Assembly: GCF_902459565.1 (NCBI RefSeq) | Contig: NZ_CABPSN010000001.1 | Location: 124,001 to 188,000 of the forward strand | Length of the DNA: 64,000 bases | Source of the DNA: Pandoraea aquatica | GTDB lineage: Bacteria; Pseudomonadota; Gammaproteobacteria; Burkholderiales; Burkholderiaceae | Reading direction: 5' to 3' | Shown here: one piece after another, positions 8,857 to 16,295 of the stretch | Layout of the letters: each line of letters starts with the position of its first letter | Numbering within the stretch: the first letter of the stretch is position 1 | Made by a program: the position numbers and the translations under genes | Notes under the pieces: model-generated | Databases searched by the model: none | What the model was told of the DNA's origin: nothing | What the model saw: only the letters and a program-made list of their open reading frames with translations

Positions 8857-9297
8857 ATGACTATGCAATCCGGCCGGGGCCAGACACCCCAAACCAGTCA
8901 ATCAGGCGCTCGCATCGTGGGCGCATCGCACAAGCTACCCGACGGGCCGGGCCCGTCCGTGATGGCGGCCGACACGCTCGACGCGGAAGACGTCGTGAAC
9001 ACCGCAGGTGAGAGCCTGGGCAAGGTCAAGCACATCATGCTCGACGTCCAGCGCGGGACCGTGGCTTACGCCGTGTTGTCCTTCGGTGGCTTCCTCGGCA
9101 TGGGCGACAAGCTGTTCGCCATTCCGTGGCATGCCTTGCAGCTCGACGTAGAGAACAAGCGCTTCATCCTGAACATCGATAAAGAGGCCCTCAAGAAGGC
9201 GCCGGGGTTCGACAAGGATCACTGGCCGAGTATGGCCGACATGCATTGGGCCGAGCAGGTGCATACGTATTACACCGTCGACCCTTACTGGCATTGA
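8857..9297 (+). CDS. PRC-barrel domain protein
   Basis: A 146-residue protein dominated by a PRC-barrel domain. The recognisable core is DTLDAEDVVNTAGESLGKVK, DVQRGTVAYAVLSFGGFLGM and GDKLFAIPWHALQLD, followed by a tail of the type FILNIDKEALKKAPGFDKDHWP found in stand-alone PRC-barrel proteins of Proteobacteria. There is no signal peptide. PRC barrels occur in RimM and photosynthetic reaction-centre H subunits as assembly or interaction modules; single-domain versions are common in stress gene clusters and their function is not established. AAGGAGG precedes the start. Confidence 0.9.
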   Translation: MTMQSGRGQTPQTSQSGARIVGASHKLPDGPGPSVMAADTLDAEDVVNTAGESLGKVKHIMLDVQRGTVAYAVLSFGGFLGMGDKLFAIPWHALQLDVENKRFILNIDKEALKKAPGFDKDHWPSMADMHWAEQVHTYYTVDPYWH

Positions 9298-9316
9298 GCC
9301 GCACGAGTGTTTGCTC

Positions 9317-9580
9317 ATGCCGAGCCTAGATCAAATTCGTCGACTGACGCAGACCCTTTGTCTGGACGGTCACTTGCCTGAGCCGTACGACCCGGGCAAC
9401 CCGCCAGGCAAACCGCCGGGGACACCGCCGCCGAACACACCTCCTGACGAGGATGAACCGACGCCGATGCCACCGCCCGACCGGCCGCTCGATCCGCCGG
9501 TGGAAGAACCGCCGTTGCGCCCGCCCGGCAAGTACGTCAGGCGACCGAGCGGTCTGAACGGAGCAGCGTACAGGTCGTAA
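9317..9580 (+). CDS. Small proline-rich hypothetical protein
   Basis: Putative 87-residue protein: a short N-terminal MPSLDQIRRLTQTLCLDGHL segment followed by a Pro/Gly/Asp-rich region built on PPGKPPG, TPPPNTPP and PPPDRPLDPP. I recognise no domain. The ATG at 9317 is preceded by an in-frame TTG at 9311, and the ribosome-binding site is weak. The opposite strand is also open here (Gly-rich), so coding is not certain; I favour this strand because it is collinear with the neighbouring stress genes and has a conserved-looking start. Confidence 0.45.
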   Translation: MPSLDQIRRLTQTLCLDGHLPEPYDPGNPPGKPPGTPPPNTPPDEDEPTPMPPPDRPLDPPVEEPPLRPPGKYVRRPSGLNGAAYRS

Positions 9581-9631
9581 GGATGCATCGGCGGGTGAAG
9601 GTTGTCGTCGGATCGACAAGGGAGGAAAGCC

Positions 9632-9787
9632 ATGCTTGGCACCATCTTGTTGATTGTTCTGATTTTGTTGTTGGTCGGTGCGTTACCCGCGTGGCCGCAT
9701 AGCCGGGGATGGGGTTACTACCCGTCCGGTGGTCTCGGACTGATCGTTCTGATTGTGGTGTTGCTCGTGGTGATGGGGCATATCTGA
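9632..9787 (+). CDS. DUF3309 small membrane protein
   Basis: A 51-residue peptide with two hydrophobic stretches (MLGTILLIVLILLLVGALP and GGLGLIVLIVVLLVVMG) separated by a conserved-looking aromatic/Pro turn containing WPHSRGWGYYPS. This is the usual layout and size of DUF3309 proteins, inner-membrane peptides of unknown function that often accompany stress genes. The ATG follows GGGAGGAAAGCC, an excellent ribosome-binding site, which decides against the upstream in-frame ATG at 9602. Confidence 0.85.
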   Translation: MLGTILLIVLILLLVGALPAWPHSRGWGYYPSGGLGLIVLIVVLLVVMGHI

Positions 9788-9821
9788 CGATAGGCCCCAT
9801 TCAAGGCACGGAGGACTCGTC

Positions 9822-10058
9822 ATGCCGTATCGACAGACTCACGATTTACCGGCGAGCGTGAAAGACAACTTGCCGGCGCACGCTCAGGAGATCTATCTCA
9901 AGGCGTTCAATTCGGCCTGGGATGAATACAAGGATCCTGGCGAGCGGCGCGGTCATGAATCGCGTGAAGAGACGGCGCACAAAGTGGCATGGAGCGCCGT
10001 GAAACAGACTTATGAAAAGGATGACAAGTCCGGGAAGTGGCATTCGAAGCCTCACTGA
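9822..10058 (+). CDS. chaB: ChaB family protein
   Basis: A 78-residue ChaB-family protein. The family core is clear: LPASVKDNLPAHAQEIYLKA, FNSAWDEY and the HKVAWSAVKQTYEKD motif near the C-terminus. ChaB in E. coli sits beside the ChaA cation/proton antiporter and is described as a putative regulator of it, but many bacteria, as here, carry chaB without chaA nearby, among stress genes. CGGAGGA precedes the ATG. It is the last gene before the terminator at 10193. Confidence 0.9.
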   Translation: MPYRQTHDLPASVKDNLPAHAQEIYLKAFNSAWDEYKDPGERRGHESREETAHKVAWSAVKQTYEKDDKSGKWHSKPH

Positions 10059-10192
10059 CCACTGACCGGTGGTTCCGGAGAGTGGGCGTAAGCGCTGCGC
10101 AGTGATTCCCATGCGGCGCGCGAATCGTCACTCACCGTTGACCCCCAATACGACTGCATCCGGTTCCCGCAACCGGAGCGCATTCGTAGCTT

Positions 10193-10223
10193 GCCGGCCC
10201 ACCCACTGGGCCGGCTTTTTTTT
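10193..10223 (+). terminator. Rho-independent terminator after chaB
   Basis: Stem GCCGGCCCA/TGGGCCGGC (10193-10201 with 10207-10215), five-base loop, followed directly by eight T. Together with chaB's stop codon 135 bases earlier it marks the end of the stress-gene run. The remainder of the 10059-10428 gap holds the presumed MFS promoter; I can point to no convincing -35/-10 pair. Confidence 0.9.
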
Positions 10224-10428
10224 GCGCCGTGCACGCGTGTGCAAGTGGGGTGGCGTGTTCATTAGGGCGCATTCGTCGTTCGCCATATTGCAATGCGGTA
10301 GATGTGTGCCAAAACGAGGCTGTTTGCCCGTATTTGTGACGTTTTGATGATGTTGCAACGCCGCAGTGAGCCTGCAGACTTTGACGGCTTCGCGTAAAAT
10401 CCACGCTTGCTGTCATCTCCGAATCCCG

Positions 10429-11643
10429 ATGAGTTCCCCCCAAATTCTCCCTGTCGAGGCGACTGAAACGTTGCCTTCGTCGTCCATTCCCGTCTGGCTC
10501 TCGTTCGTGGCGCTCGCCATGGGCGGCTTCGGTATCGGGACCGGCGAGTTCGTCATCATGGGCCTGTTGCCCGACGTCGCCCAAGGTCTGAACATCACCA
10601 TCCCTCAGGCGGGGCACGCGATCAGCACCTACGCACTGGGTGTCGTGATCGGTGCGCCATTGCTTGCGGTGCTCGGTGTGCGTCTGCCGCGTCGCGCGTT
10701 TCTCATCGCCCTGATGGCGATGTTCGCCATCGGCAATTTCGCGAGCGCGCTGGCCCCGGGCTATCTCTCGCTGATCGTGTTGCGCTTTCTCAGCGGTCTG
10801 CCGCACGGCACCTATTTCGGTGTGGCGGCGCTCGTCGGGGCGTCGCTCGTGCCGCCGCATCGCCGCGTGCATGCCGTCGGACAAGTCATGCTGGGTCTCA
10901 CGCTCGCGACACTCTTCGGTGTGCCGATTGCCGCAGGCCTCGGCCAATGGCTGGGCTGGCGTGCGGCGTTCGTGATGGTAGGGGTGATCGGCGCGCTGAC
11001 GGCCTTGCTCGTATGGCGCTGGGTGCCGGACGCGCCCGCACCGCATGGCGCAAGCCCGCTGCGCGAATTGAATGCACTGCGCAACTCGCAGGTCTGGCTC
11101 ACGCTTGGGATCGGCGCTATCGGCTTCGGCGGCATGTTTGCCGTCTTCAGCTATATCAAGCCGACGCTGATGCAGGTCGCCGGTGTGCCCGAGTCGTGGG
11201 TGCCGTTCTATCTGGCGCTGTTCGGCGTGGGGATGGTCGGCGGCACGATCATCGGTCCGCGTCTGGTGGCGGCGGCCACGTTGATGCGCGCTATCGGCGG
11301 CACGCTGATCTGGTCGGCGTTGTTGCTCGTGGCCTTCACGTTCACGTCGTCTAGCCCCTGGCTGGCGGGCGTGAACGTGCTGGCGATCGGCACGATCATC
11401 ATCATTGGCCCGGCATTGCAGATTCGTCTGATGGACGTGGCAGGCGAGGCGCAAACCCTCGCGGCGGCGCTGAATCATTCGGCCTTCAATATGGCCAACG
11501 CCGCCGGCGCGTGGCTCGGCGGCGTGGCGATCACCGCGGGTTACGGCTGGACGTCGACCGGTTGGGTCGGCGCGCTGCTTTCCTGTGCCGGCATGGTCAT
11601 GTTCTTCTGGGCGCGACACGATGCCCGTCGGAAGGCCCGGTAA
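10429..11643 (+). CDS. MFS transporter (AraJ/DHA1-like exporter)
   Basis: A 404-residue inner-membrane protein with about 12 hydrophobic helices and the drug:H+ antiporter (DHA1) look of AraJ and related sugar or drug exporters. The first helix carries FVALAMGGFGIGTGEFVIMG, followed by LLPDVAQGLNITIPQAGHAI and the motif-A region LGVRLPRRAF between helices 2 and 3. Substrate cannot be told from sequence. ATG at 10429 (MSSPQILPV) is preferred to the upstream in-frame ATG at 10366, which would add a non-hydrophobic leader. Its last 103 bases overlap the 3' end of the convergent MATE gene. Confidence 0.9.
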   Translation: MSSPQILPVEATETLPSSSIPVWLSFVALAMGGFGIGTGEFVIMGLLPDVAQGLNITIPQAGHAISTYALGVVIGAPLLAVLGVRLPRRAFLIALMAMFAIGNFASALAPGYLSLIVLRFLSGLPHGTYFGVAALVGASLVPPHRRVHAVGQVMLGLTLATLFGVPIAAGLGQWLGWRAAFVMVGVIGALTALLVWRWVPDAPAPHGASPLRELNALRNSQVWLTLGIGAIGFGGMFAVFSYIKPTLMQVAGVPESWVPFYLALFGVGMVGGTIIGPRLVAAATLMRAIGGTLIWSALLLVAFTFTSSSPWLAGVNVLAIGTIIIIGPALQIRLMDVAGEAQTLAAALNHSAFNMANAAGAWLGGVAITAGYGWTSTGWVGALLSCAGMVMFFWARHDARRKAR

Positions 11644-12971
11644 CACAAGCCCTGCATCGCCAGCATGGCGATGAACGCGAGCGGATACGCCCACCAGATG
11701 CCGGTGAGTCCGGCGATCCGCTCGAACATCCACGCGGCGGGCACTTCGATGCCCAACAGCCCGATCATGCCGAGTAGCGTCGGCACCCACACGCGGCCGC
11801 TGGCGCGCATTGCGCCGGTCATCACCGCAGTGGTTCCCATCACGAGCACACTCCAGGCGACGATGTAGAGCAGGTGCGTCGCGAGCGACAGCACGTCGGG
11901 ATCGGTCAGGAAGCCGCGAAGGATCGTGGGGGCGATCAGATAGATCACAACGATCAGGCTGCCGGTCAGTCCCAGGTTGCACAGCAGACCGGTGCGTACG
12001 ATCGCACCGATGCGCTCACTGCGTCCTGCGCCGATGGCATGGGCGCACAAGATCGACGCAGTAATGCCCAGCGTCATCACCGGCATCTGCAACCAGCTCA
12101 TCACCTGCGTCACCGCACCGTAAGCGGCAGTGGCATTCGCACCGTGTCGATTGACCATGCTCAGCAACACCATTTCGGCAATCGCCATCGTCAGCATCTG
12201 AATCGCTGCCGGCACGCCAATGTGGAGGATGCCGCGCGCCAACGCCGGGTTCCATCGAATCGCGCGCCACAGATCGGCGTTCGGTGCCAACGGATGTCCC
12301 TTGCGTCGCCAGTGGAGGGCCATCCAGATCAGGGCGACGGTGAACGCGAGCACCGTCGACGCCACGGCACTCGCCACGCCCAGTGCCGGGAATGGTCCCC
12401 AGCCGTAGATGAACGCCGGCGTCAGGCCGAGCGACAGCAGCGTCGCTATCAGTAGCGCGATGAGCGGCGAGACCGCGTCGCCGGTGCCCCGGCTCATCGA
12501 CGTCGTCAACCAGAGCGTAAAGATGACGGGCATGCCGATGAGCATCCACCGGGCGTATAGCGTTGCGGCGTCGAACACAGGCTCGGGGGTGCCGAACACG
12601 CGCATCAGCGGTGTCGCAAACAAGGCGCCTAGTACGCTGATCACGATCCCCGCACCGAACATCATGACGAGCGCCGTGCCTGCGATGTTGCGCACAAGCG
12701 CACGATCCTGCGCGCCCCACGCCCGACCGACCATGACGGTGGCGCCGGCAGACAGACCGATCACGATCGCCAGCAAAAAGAAGAAGACGGGAAAGAAGGC
12801 GGAGACGGCCGCAATTGCGTCGGTACCGATCAGGTGCCCGAGATAGATGCCGTCGGCCGTGCCCGCAATGGACTGGAGCGCGTTGGTGAGCATCATCGGC
12901 ACCGCGATGAGAAGCCAGGTTTTCCAGAGCGGCCTGGGCGGCTGCGGTGGTGTGGTGGGTTGTTGCGTCAT
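11541..12971 (-). CDS. MATE family efflux transporter
   Basis: A 476-residue multidrug and toxic compound extrusion protein (NorM/DinF type), an Na+- or H+-driven antiporter of the inner membrane. Typical elements are the first helix WKTWLLIAVPMMLTNALQSI, the GTADGIYLGHLIGTDAIAAV region and two repeated bundles (MVGRAWGAQ in the first half, CAHAIGAGRSERIGAI in the second). The ATG at 12971 gives MTQQPTTPPQPP; the open frame runs nine codons further upstream to 12998 without a better start. The C-terminal 34 codons lie antisense to the end of the MFS gene. The 295 bases upstream to DUF2239 contain a short degenerate tandem repeat. Confidence 0.92.
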   Translation of the reverse strand: MTQQPTTPPQPPRPLWKTWLLIAVPMMLTNALQSIAGTADGIYLGHLIGTDAIAAVSAFFPVFFFLLAIVIGLSAGATVMVGRAWGAQDRALVRNIAGTALVMMFGAGIVISVLGALFATPLMRVFGTPEPVFDAATLYARWMLIGMPVIFTLWLTTSMSRGTGDAVSPLIALLIATLLSLGLTPAFIYGWGPFPALGVASAVASTVLAFTVALIWMALHWRRKGHPLAPNADLWRAIRWNPALARGILHIGVPAAIQMLTMAIAEMVLLSMVNRHGANATAAYGAVTQVMSWLQMPVMTLGITASILCAHAIGAGRSERIGAIVRTGLLCNLGLTGSLIVVIYLIAPTILRGFLTDPDVLSLATHLLYIVAWSVLVMGTTAVMTGAMRASGRVWVPTLLGMIGLLGIEVPAAWMFERIAGLTGIWWAYPLAFIAMLAMQGLCYRAFRRASCRAQKNMTMPAQESSAPTQPVDVQP

Positions 12972-13040
12972 GGTTCGTTTTCCTCGGTGAGAACGCAAAC
13001 GTCGGACGGGATACGTCAGACAAGGACGTCGGCAAAAAGG

Positions 13041-13088
13041 GACGTCAAAAGGGACGTCAAATGCGACGCCAAAGGGGATGTCGCAAAA
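13041..13088. repeat. Degenerate 12-bp tandem repeat
   Basis: Four units in register: GACGTCAAAAGG, GACGTCAAATGC, GACGCCAAAGGG, GATGTCGCAAAA. The tract starts 70 bases upstream of the MATE start codon. A similar GACGTC lies at 13025-13030, slightly out of phase. Confidence 0.6.
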
Positions 13089-13266
13089 GCGACAGGCAAA
13101 GCGAGGCCTATCCGGGACGGCGGTCCGCCCGGTGAGCAGTGAAATCAGCGAAATCGGTGAAGGAGGCGAGGGCGCGACGCGGCCCCGCTCCGATGCGTTA
13201 CGACGTGATCAGGTCGGTTCGACGGATGTCCGGCACTTCTTTTGCCGGGGGATCACGCCGACCTTG

Positions 13267-13878
13267 TCAGGCAAGCGCGTCGACCAGATCGTCGGTGGAC
13301 GTGAGGCGCATCAGATGCGTGCGCACGTCTTTGGGCCATTCGACGATGCGTTGGGCCAGTGCGTCGAGATCGTTGGCGAAAAGCGCGCGGGACGCCTCTT
13401 CGAAGTGCGGCAAGTCGCCCGCCATCGTCGACATGAAGCTGTACGACCGCTCCTGCGCGCGACGCTGCATATCGCGCTCGGCATTCGCGCGGCGCGCTTC
13501 GTCGATCAGCTTGCGCAGTGCGACGGATGCGCCACCGCGCTGCTCGGCGAGCCAGTCCCAGTGACGCGGCAGCAACGTGACTTCGCGCGCCACGACACCG
13601 AGCTTCGGGCGACCCCGGCCCTTGGGGGCGTCGTCCGATTCGGGCGACGTGTCGGCGCTGTCGGCCACCGGTGCGGGATAACGCGCACGGATGTCGGCGG
13701 CGCTACCGCGCACGTCAACGTCGCGGGTGTCGCCCGTCAGGTTGTCGAAAATGAGGACCGACGCGTTCGGGTCGGCAAGCATCGCCTGGGCAAAGGCGAT
13801 GGCGGCGTCGGCAAGCGAGCCGGAGGCAATGCGGCGCTTGTCGCGAAAGACGGTATAGCCAAGTGATTGAGTAGCCAC
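13267..13878 (-). CDS. DUF2239 family protein
   Basis: A 203-residue cytoplasmic protein of the DUF2239 family, function unknown. The N-terminal part (GYTVFRDKRRIASGSLADAA, then VLIFDNLTGDTRDVDVRGS) is followed by KGRGRPKLGVVAREVTLLPR, a basic segment reminiscent of DNA-contacting regions, then HWDWLAEQRGGASVALRKLI and a helical C-terminus. I chose GTG at 13878 because GGAG stands six bases before it; a TTG at 13896 is also in frame. Two near-palindromic sites lie 40-90 bases upstream, so it may be autoregulated, which is inference. It is separated from hipA by 112 bases on the same strand. Confidence 0.85.
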   Translation of the reverse strand: MATQSLGYTVFRDKRRIASGSLADAAIAFAQAMLADPNASVLIFDNLTGDTRDVDVRGSAADIRARYPAPVADSADTSPESDDAPKGRGRPKLGVVAREVTLLPRHWDWLAEQRGGASVALRKLIDEARRANAERDMQRRAQERSYSFMSTMAGDLPHFEEASRALFANDLDALAQRIVEWPKDVRTHLMRLTSTDDLVDALA

Positions 13879-13917
13879 AACGGACTCCGATAACAATGAC
13901 GGATGGTCGATGTGGCG

Positions 13918-13965
13918 AATATTACCCGGGTGTTATTTGGATTGCAATATTATCCGGGTAATATT
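13918..13965. promoter_or_regulatory. Pair of near-palindromic operator candidates upstream of DUF2239
   Basis: AATATTACCCGGGTGTTATT (13918-13937) and AATATTATCCGGGTAATATT (13946-13965) are both close to the ideal palindrome AATATTACCCGGGTAATATT, each degenerate on a different arm. They are spaced 28 bases start to start, between the DUF2239 start and the hipA stop, in an otherwise GC-rich setting. Confidence 0.65.
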
Positions 13966-13990
13966 TTTGACGGTGTGGCAGAACGGTGTT

Positions 13991-15286
13991 TCAGGCCGTC
14001 AGCGCCACGCCGCCGTTCAGCCGTTCGAGCACGGTGGCCTTGACGGCACCCGGCGCATCGTCGAGCAATGTGGGCCAGGCGGCCTGCGCCTCGCGAACGG
14101 TCTCGCGGGCAATCGTCATCAGCCGTCCCACGCGCAGCAGACCGGCCCCTTTGAGCAGTGCTTCGAGGGCCGGCCAGTCGAAGGCGCGCAGCGTCTTGTC
14201 GATGGCGCGGTTCACGCCGTAATGCGAGGGCGGTACATCGTGGAAGAAGGCCGCGACGCACACCGGATCGTAGACGGGGGCGAGTTGTGGTGTCTGCGCG
14301 TCGGGATAGATCAGCGCCCAGTTCTTGAGATGCGCGTCGGTGTTGCCGAGCAAGATGAACGCGATCAGACGTCGCATGAATTCGCGCACGTCGCGCACGG
14401 GCTGGCCGGAGAGCTGGTCGAGCACGCGCAGCATCGTGGTGTAGTCGACGTCGAGGCCGCGTCCGTATTTGCTGCGCGGCGGGTATTGCAGCACCTGCGC
14501 GAACTCTTCCATGTGCACACGTCGGCCATCAGCCAGACGGTCGAAGCGGGGCACCGCGAGGATGTGCTCGAAGGGGACGTGTTCGGGCAGATCGGCGTCA
14601 TGCCGCGAGATGATTTCGGCCTTGGCGCAGTCGAGATCGAGGGCTTCGCACAGCTGATAGCCGGTGAATTCGTTTTCGACGAGATCAGGGTGGCGCGTGG
14701 TCGGTAGCTTGAGAATGACCGATCCAGCGCGCCCCTGACGCTTCACGATGTAGCGGCGGCCGTCTCGAATGGCGGAGAACTTCGTTACGACACCGGGCAG
14801 CGACGCCGCATCTTCCACGGGCGTGTCGACGAAGCCGGGCTCGACCATCTCGAGTCCCAATGCGGTGTGCCAGCGATGCACGACGTCCGGCACGCCTTCG
14901 CGCGGCGGCACGGGTTCGACCTCCAGTGCCCCCATCAGATCATGACCGGCGGCGGCGAGCAGTTCGAACTCGTCGTCGGGACTGCAATGGCGCTCGGCGG
15001 CGAGGCGTTCGCGGTTGTGACCTTCGGGCAGCAAATTCTCGAAGTACACGGGCCAGCGGCCATCGGTGCGCACGAGCCGAACGTCTTGCGGCGACGCGAG
15101 AATTTCGCGCGTGGCCGTCTCGTTGGCCCCGCGATAGGCGAGCGAGAGGACGGGACGCCGTGCGTCAGCAATGTAATCCTCGTCGAACGACATGCGCAGG
15201 ATGTCCCCGTACTGCGAGAGATAGCCGATGGCGCGACGCGTGCCGTCCGGCTGATGCAGATAAGCGCGCAAGTATTTGATATGCAT
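13991..15286 (-). CDS. hipA: HipA-type toxin kinase
   Basis: A 431-residue serine/threonine kinase-like toxin of a type II HipBA module. HipA of E. coli phosphorylates GltX and causes persistence; the target here is unknown. Visible family features are the N-subdomain HIKYLRAYLHQ..IGYLSQYG, the FENLLPEGHNRERL motif, DLMGALEV, the Lys-containing IVKRQGRAGSVILKLP, FTGYQLCEALDLD and the catalytic GNTDAHLKNW (Asp at about 317). ATG at 15286 gives the canonical MHIKYLR start; a TTG 13 codons upstream (15325) is possible and would bring the start within 30 bases of hipB's stop. It lies downstream of hipB on the same strand, the usual order. Confidence 0.92.
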   Translation of the reverse strand: MHIKYLRAYLHQPDGTRRAIGYLSQYGDILRMSFDEDYIADARRPVLSLAYRGANETATREILASPQDVRLVRTDGRWPVYFENLLPEGHNRERLAAERHCSPDDEFELLAAAGHDLMGALEVEPVPPREGVPDVVHRWHTALGLEMVEPGFVDTPVEDAASLPGVVTKFSAIRDGRRYIVKRQGRAGSVILKLPTTRHPDLVENEFTGYQLCEALDLDCAKAEIISRHDADLPEHVPFEHILAVPRFDRLADGRRVHMEEFAQVLQYPPRSKYGRGLDVDYTTMLRVLDQLSGQPVRDVREFMRRLIAFILLGNTDAHLKNWALIYPDAQTPQLAPVYDPVCVAAFFHDVPPSHYGVNRAIDKTLRAFDWPALEALLKGAGLLRVGRLMTIARETVREAQAAWPTLLDDAPGAVKATVLERLNGGVALTA

Positions 15287-15355
15287 GGCGAGAGTCTCGT
15301 GCGGGCGGTCATGTGCCGATTTCAACGACGATGACGGCCGGGGCGGTCGGGCGGG

Positions 15356-15658
15356 TTAGGCCCGAAGCGTTTCCACGATGGAGGGCGGGGCCGACACGCC
15401 GCTCGGCTGCGCGAGATATTTGCCGCCTGAGCGCAAGAACGCTTCGACTTCCTGACGAAGTGCCGCGGGCACGAACATCGGTTCGAGACCGAGTGCGCGT
15501 GCCGTCTCCAGCAGCGTCGACATGCGTGGGTCGAGCGCGCCCGACTCCATTTTTTGCACGGTCATGCGCGACAGACCGGCCTGATCCGCCAGTTCGGCCT
15601 GCGTCAGTCCGGCGTCCTTGCGTGCTGAAATCAGAGGCTCCATGAAGCTCATCATCAT
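15356..15658 (-). CDS. hipB: HipB-type XRE-family antitoxin
   Basis: A 100-residue helix-turn-helix protein of the XRE/Cro-CI type: LISARKDAGLTQAELADQAG..LSRMTVQKMESGALDPRMSTL. It sits directly upstream of hipA on the same strand, so the natural reading is an antitoxin that binds HipA and represses the operon. The tail (residues 70-100) has no recognised domain. The ATG at 15658 heads MMMSFMEPL; an internal Met6 is an alternative start. The 108 bases between it and arfB are AT-rich with TTAG repeats and are the likely autoregulated promoter. Confidence 0.88.
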   Translation of the reverse strand: MMMSFMEPLISARKDAGLTQAELADQAGLSRMTVQKMESGALDPRMSTLLETARALGLEPMFVPAALRQEVEAFLRSGGKYLAQPSGVSAPPSIVETLRA

Positions 15659-15766
15659 ATGCTTTTCAGGGGAAATGATGATTTATCTTAGCATTATTTC
15701 GAGCGCCTGATGGAGATAGGCTAATTAAAATTAGTTTTTGCGTGTAAATGATAATAAATATTAGCT
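15659..15766 (-). promoter_or_regulatory. hipBA promoter/operator region
   Basis: AT-rich 108-base gap upstream of hipB. It contains the palindrome CTAATTAAAATTAG (15721-15734) and further TTAG-containing motifs at about 15687-15691 and 15761-15764. Repeated short sites upstream of a HipB gene fit autoregulation, but the exact operator is inferred. Confidence 0.45.
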
Positions 15767-16183
15767 TCACCCTTCGTGTCCCGAATGCACTTTGCCTCTC
15801 GATGCCTTGACGCGAGACCGCACCTGTTTGGCGTCGCGGCGGCGCACCTGACTTGCGAGCGTGGGCCGCGTGGCCACGCGGCGGCGGGGCACGACAGCGG
15901 CGGCGTCGACCAGCGCCTGAAGACGCGCCAGCGCGTCGGCGCGATTGAGTTCCTGCGAGCGGTGTTGCTGTGCCTTGATGATGATGACGCCGTCTTGCGT
16001 AATGCGATGATCGAGCCGGGCGAGCAGCCGCGCTTTCACTTCGTCGGGCAGCGACGAGCGCATGACGTCATAGCGCAGATGAATGGCACTGGAGACTTTG
16101 TTGACGTTCTGGCCGCCTGCGCCTTGCGCGCGCATGGCAGTGAGTTCGACGTCTTCGGGAGCGATAAGAATGCGACGGTTCAT
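15767..16183 (-). CDS. arfB: Alternative ribosome-rescue factor ArfB (peptidyl-tRNA hydrolase)
   Basis: A 138-residue ArfB/YaeJ protein, which enters stalled ribosomes lacking a stop codon and hydrolyses the peptidyl-tRNA. The catalytic GGQ is at residues 23-25 within MRAQGAGGQNVNKVSSAI; the release-factor-like fold continues with LPDEVKARLLARLDHRITQDG and QHRSQELNRADALARL. The C-terminal tail after residue 100 is strongly basic and without predicted structure, as needed to occupy the mRNA channel. Length matches the family (about 140). Release factors RF1/RF2 are much longer, so confusion is unlikely. The start is ATG at 16183. Confidence 0.95.
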   Translation of the reverse strand: MNRRILIAPEDVELTAMRAQGAGGQNVNKVSSAIHLRYDVMRSSLPDEVKARLLARLDHRITQDGVIIIKAQQHRSQELNRADALARLQALVDAAAVVPRRRVATRPTLASQVRRRDAKQVRSRVKASRGKVHSGHEG

Positions 16184-16239
16184 GGGCTAAAGGATAACGT
16201 TCCCGATGCGGCACTCACAAGAGATCCCTAAAAGCGATT

Positions 16240-16272
16240 CGGCAGCGCCGGACTTGTCATCCGGCGCTGCCG
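16240..16272 (-). terminator. Terminator after the proline-rich protein gene
   Basis: Perfect 13-base stem CGGCAGCGCCGGA (16240-16252) with TCCGGCGCTGCCG (16260-16272), 7-base loop. Read on the minus strand it is followed by AATCGCTTTTAGG, a short T-rich stretch, just after the stop of the 16296-17045 gene. Confidence 0.8.
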
Positions 16273-16295
16273 ATGCTCGCGCTGAGAGGGCCGTC

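Noticed and set aside
10132-11982. Open frame of 616 codons on the minus strand across the MFS gene
   Set aside because: Antisense to a convincing 12-helix transporter; composition dominated by Arg/His/Asp/Gln repeats with no hydrophobic or domain structure.
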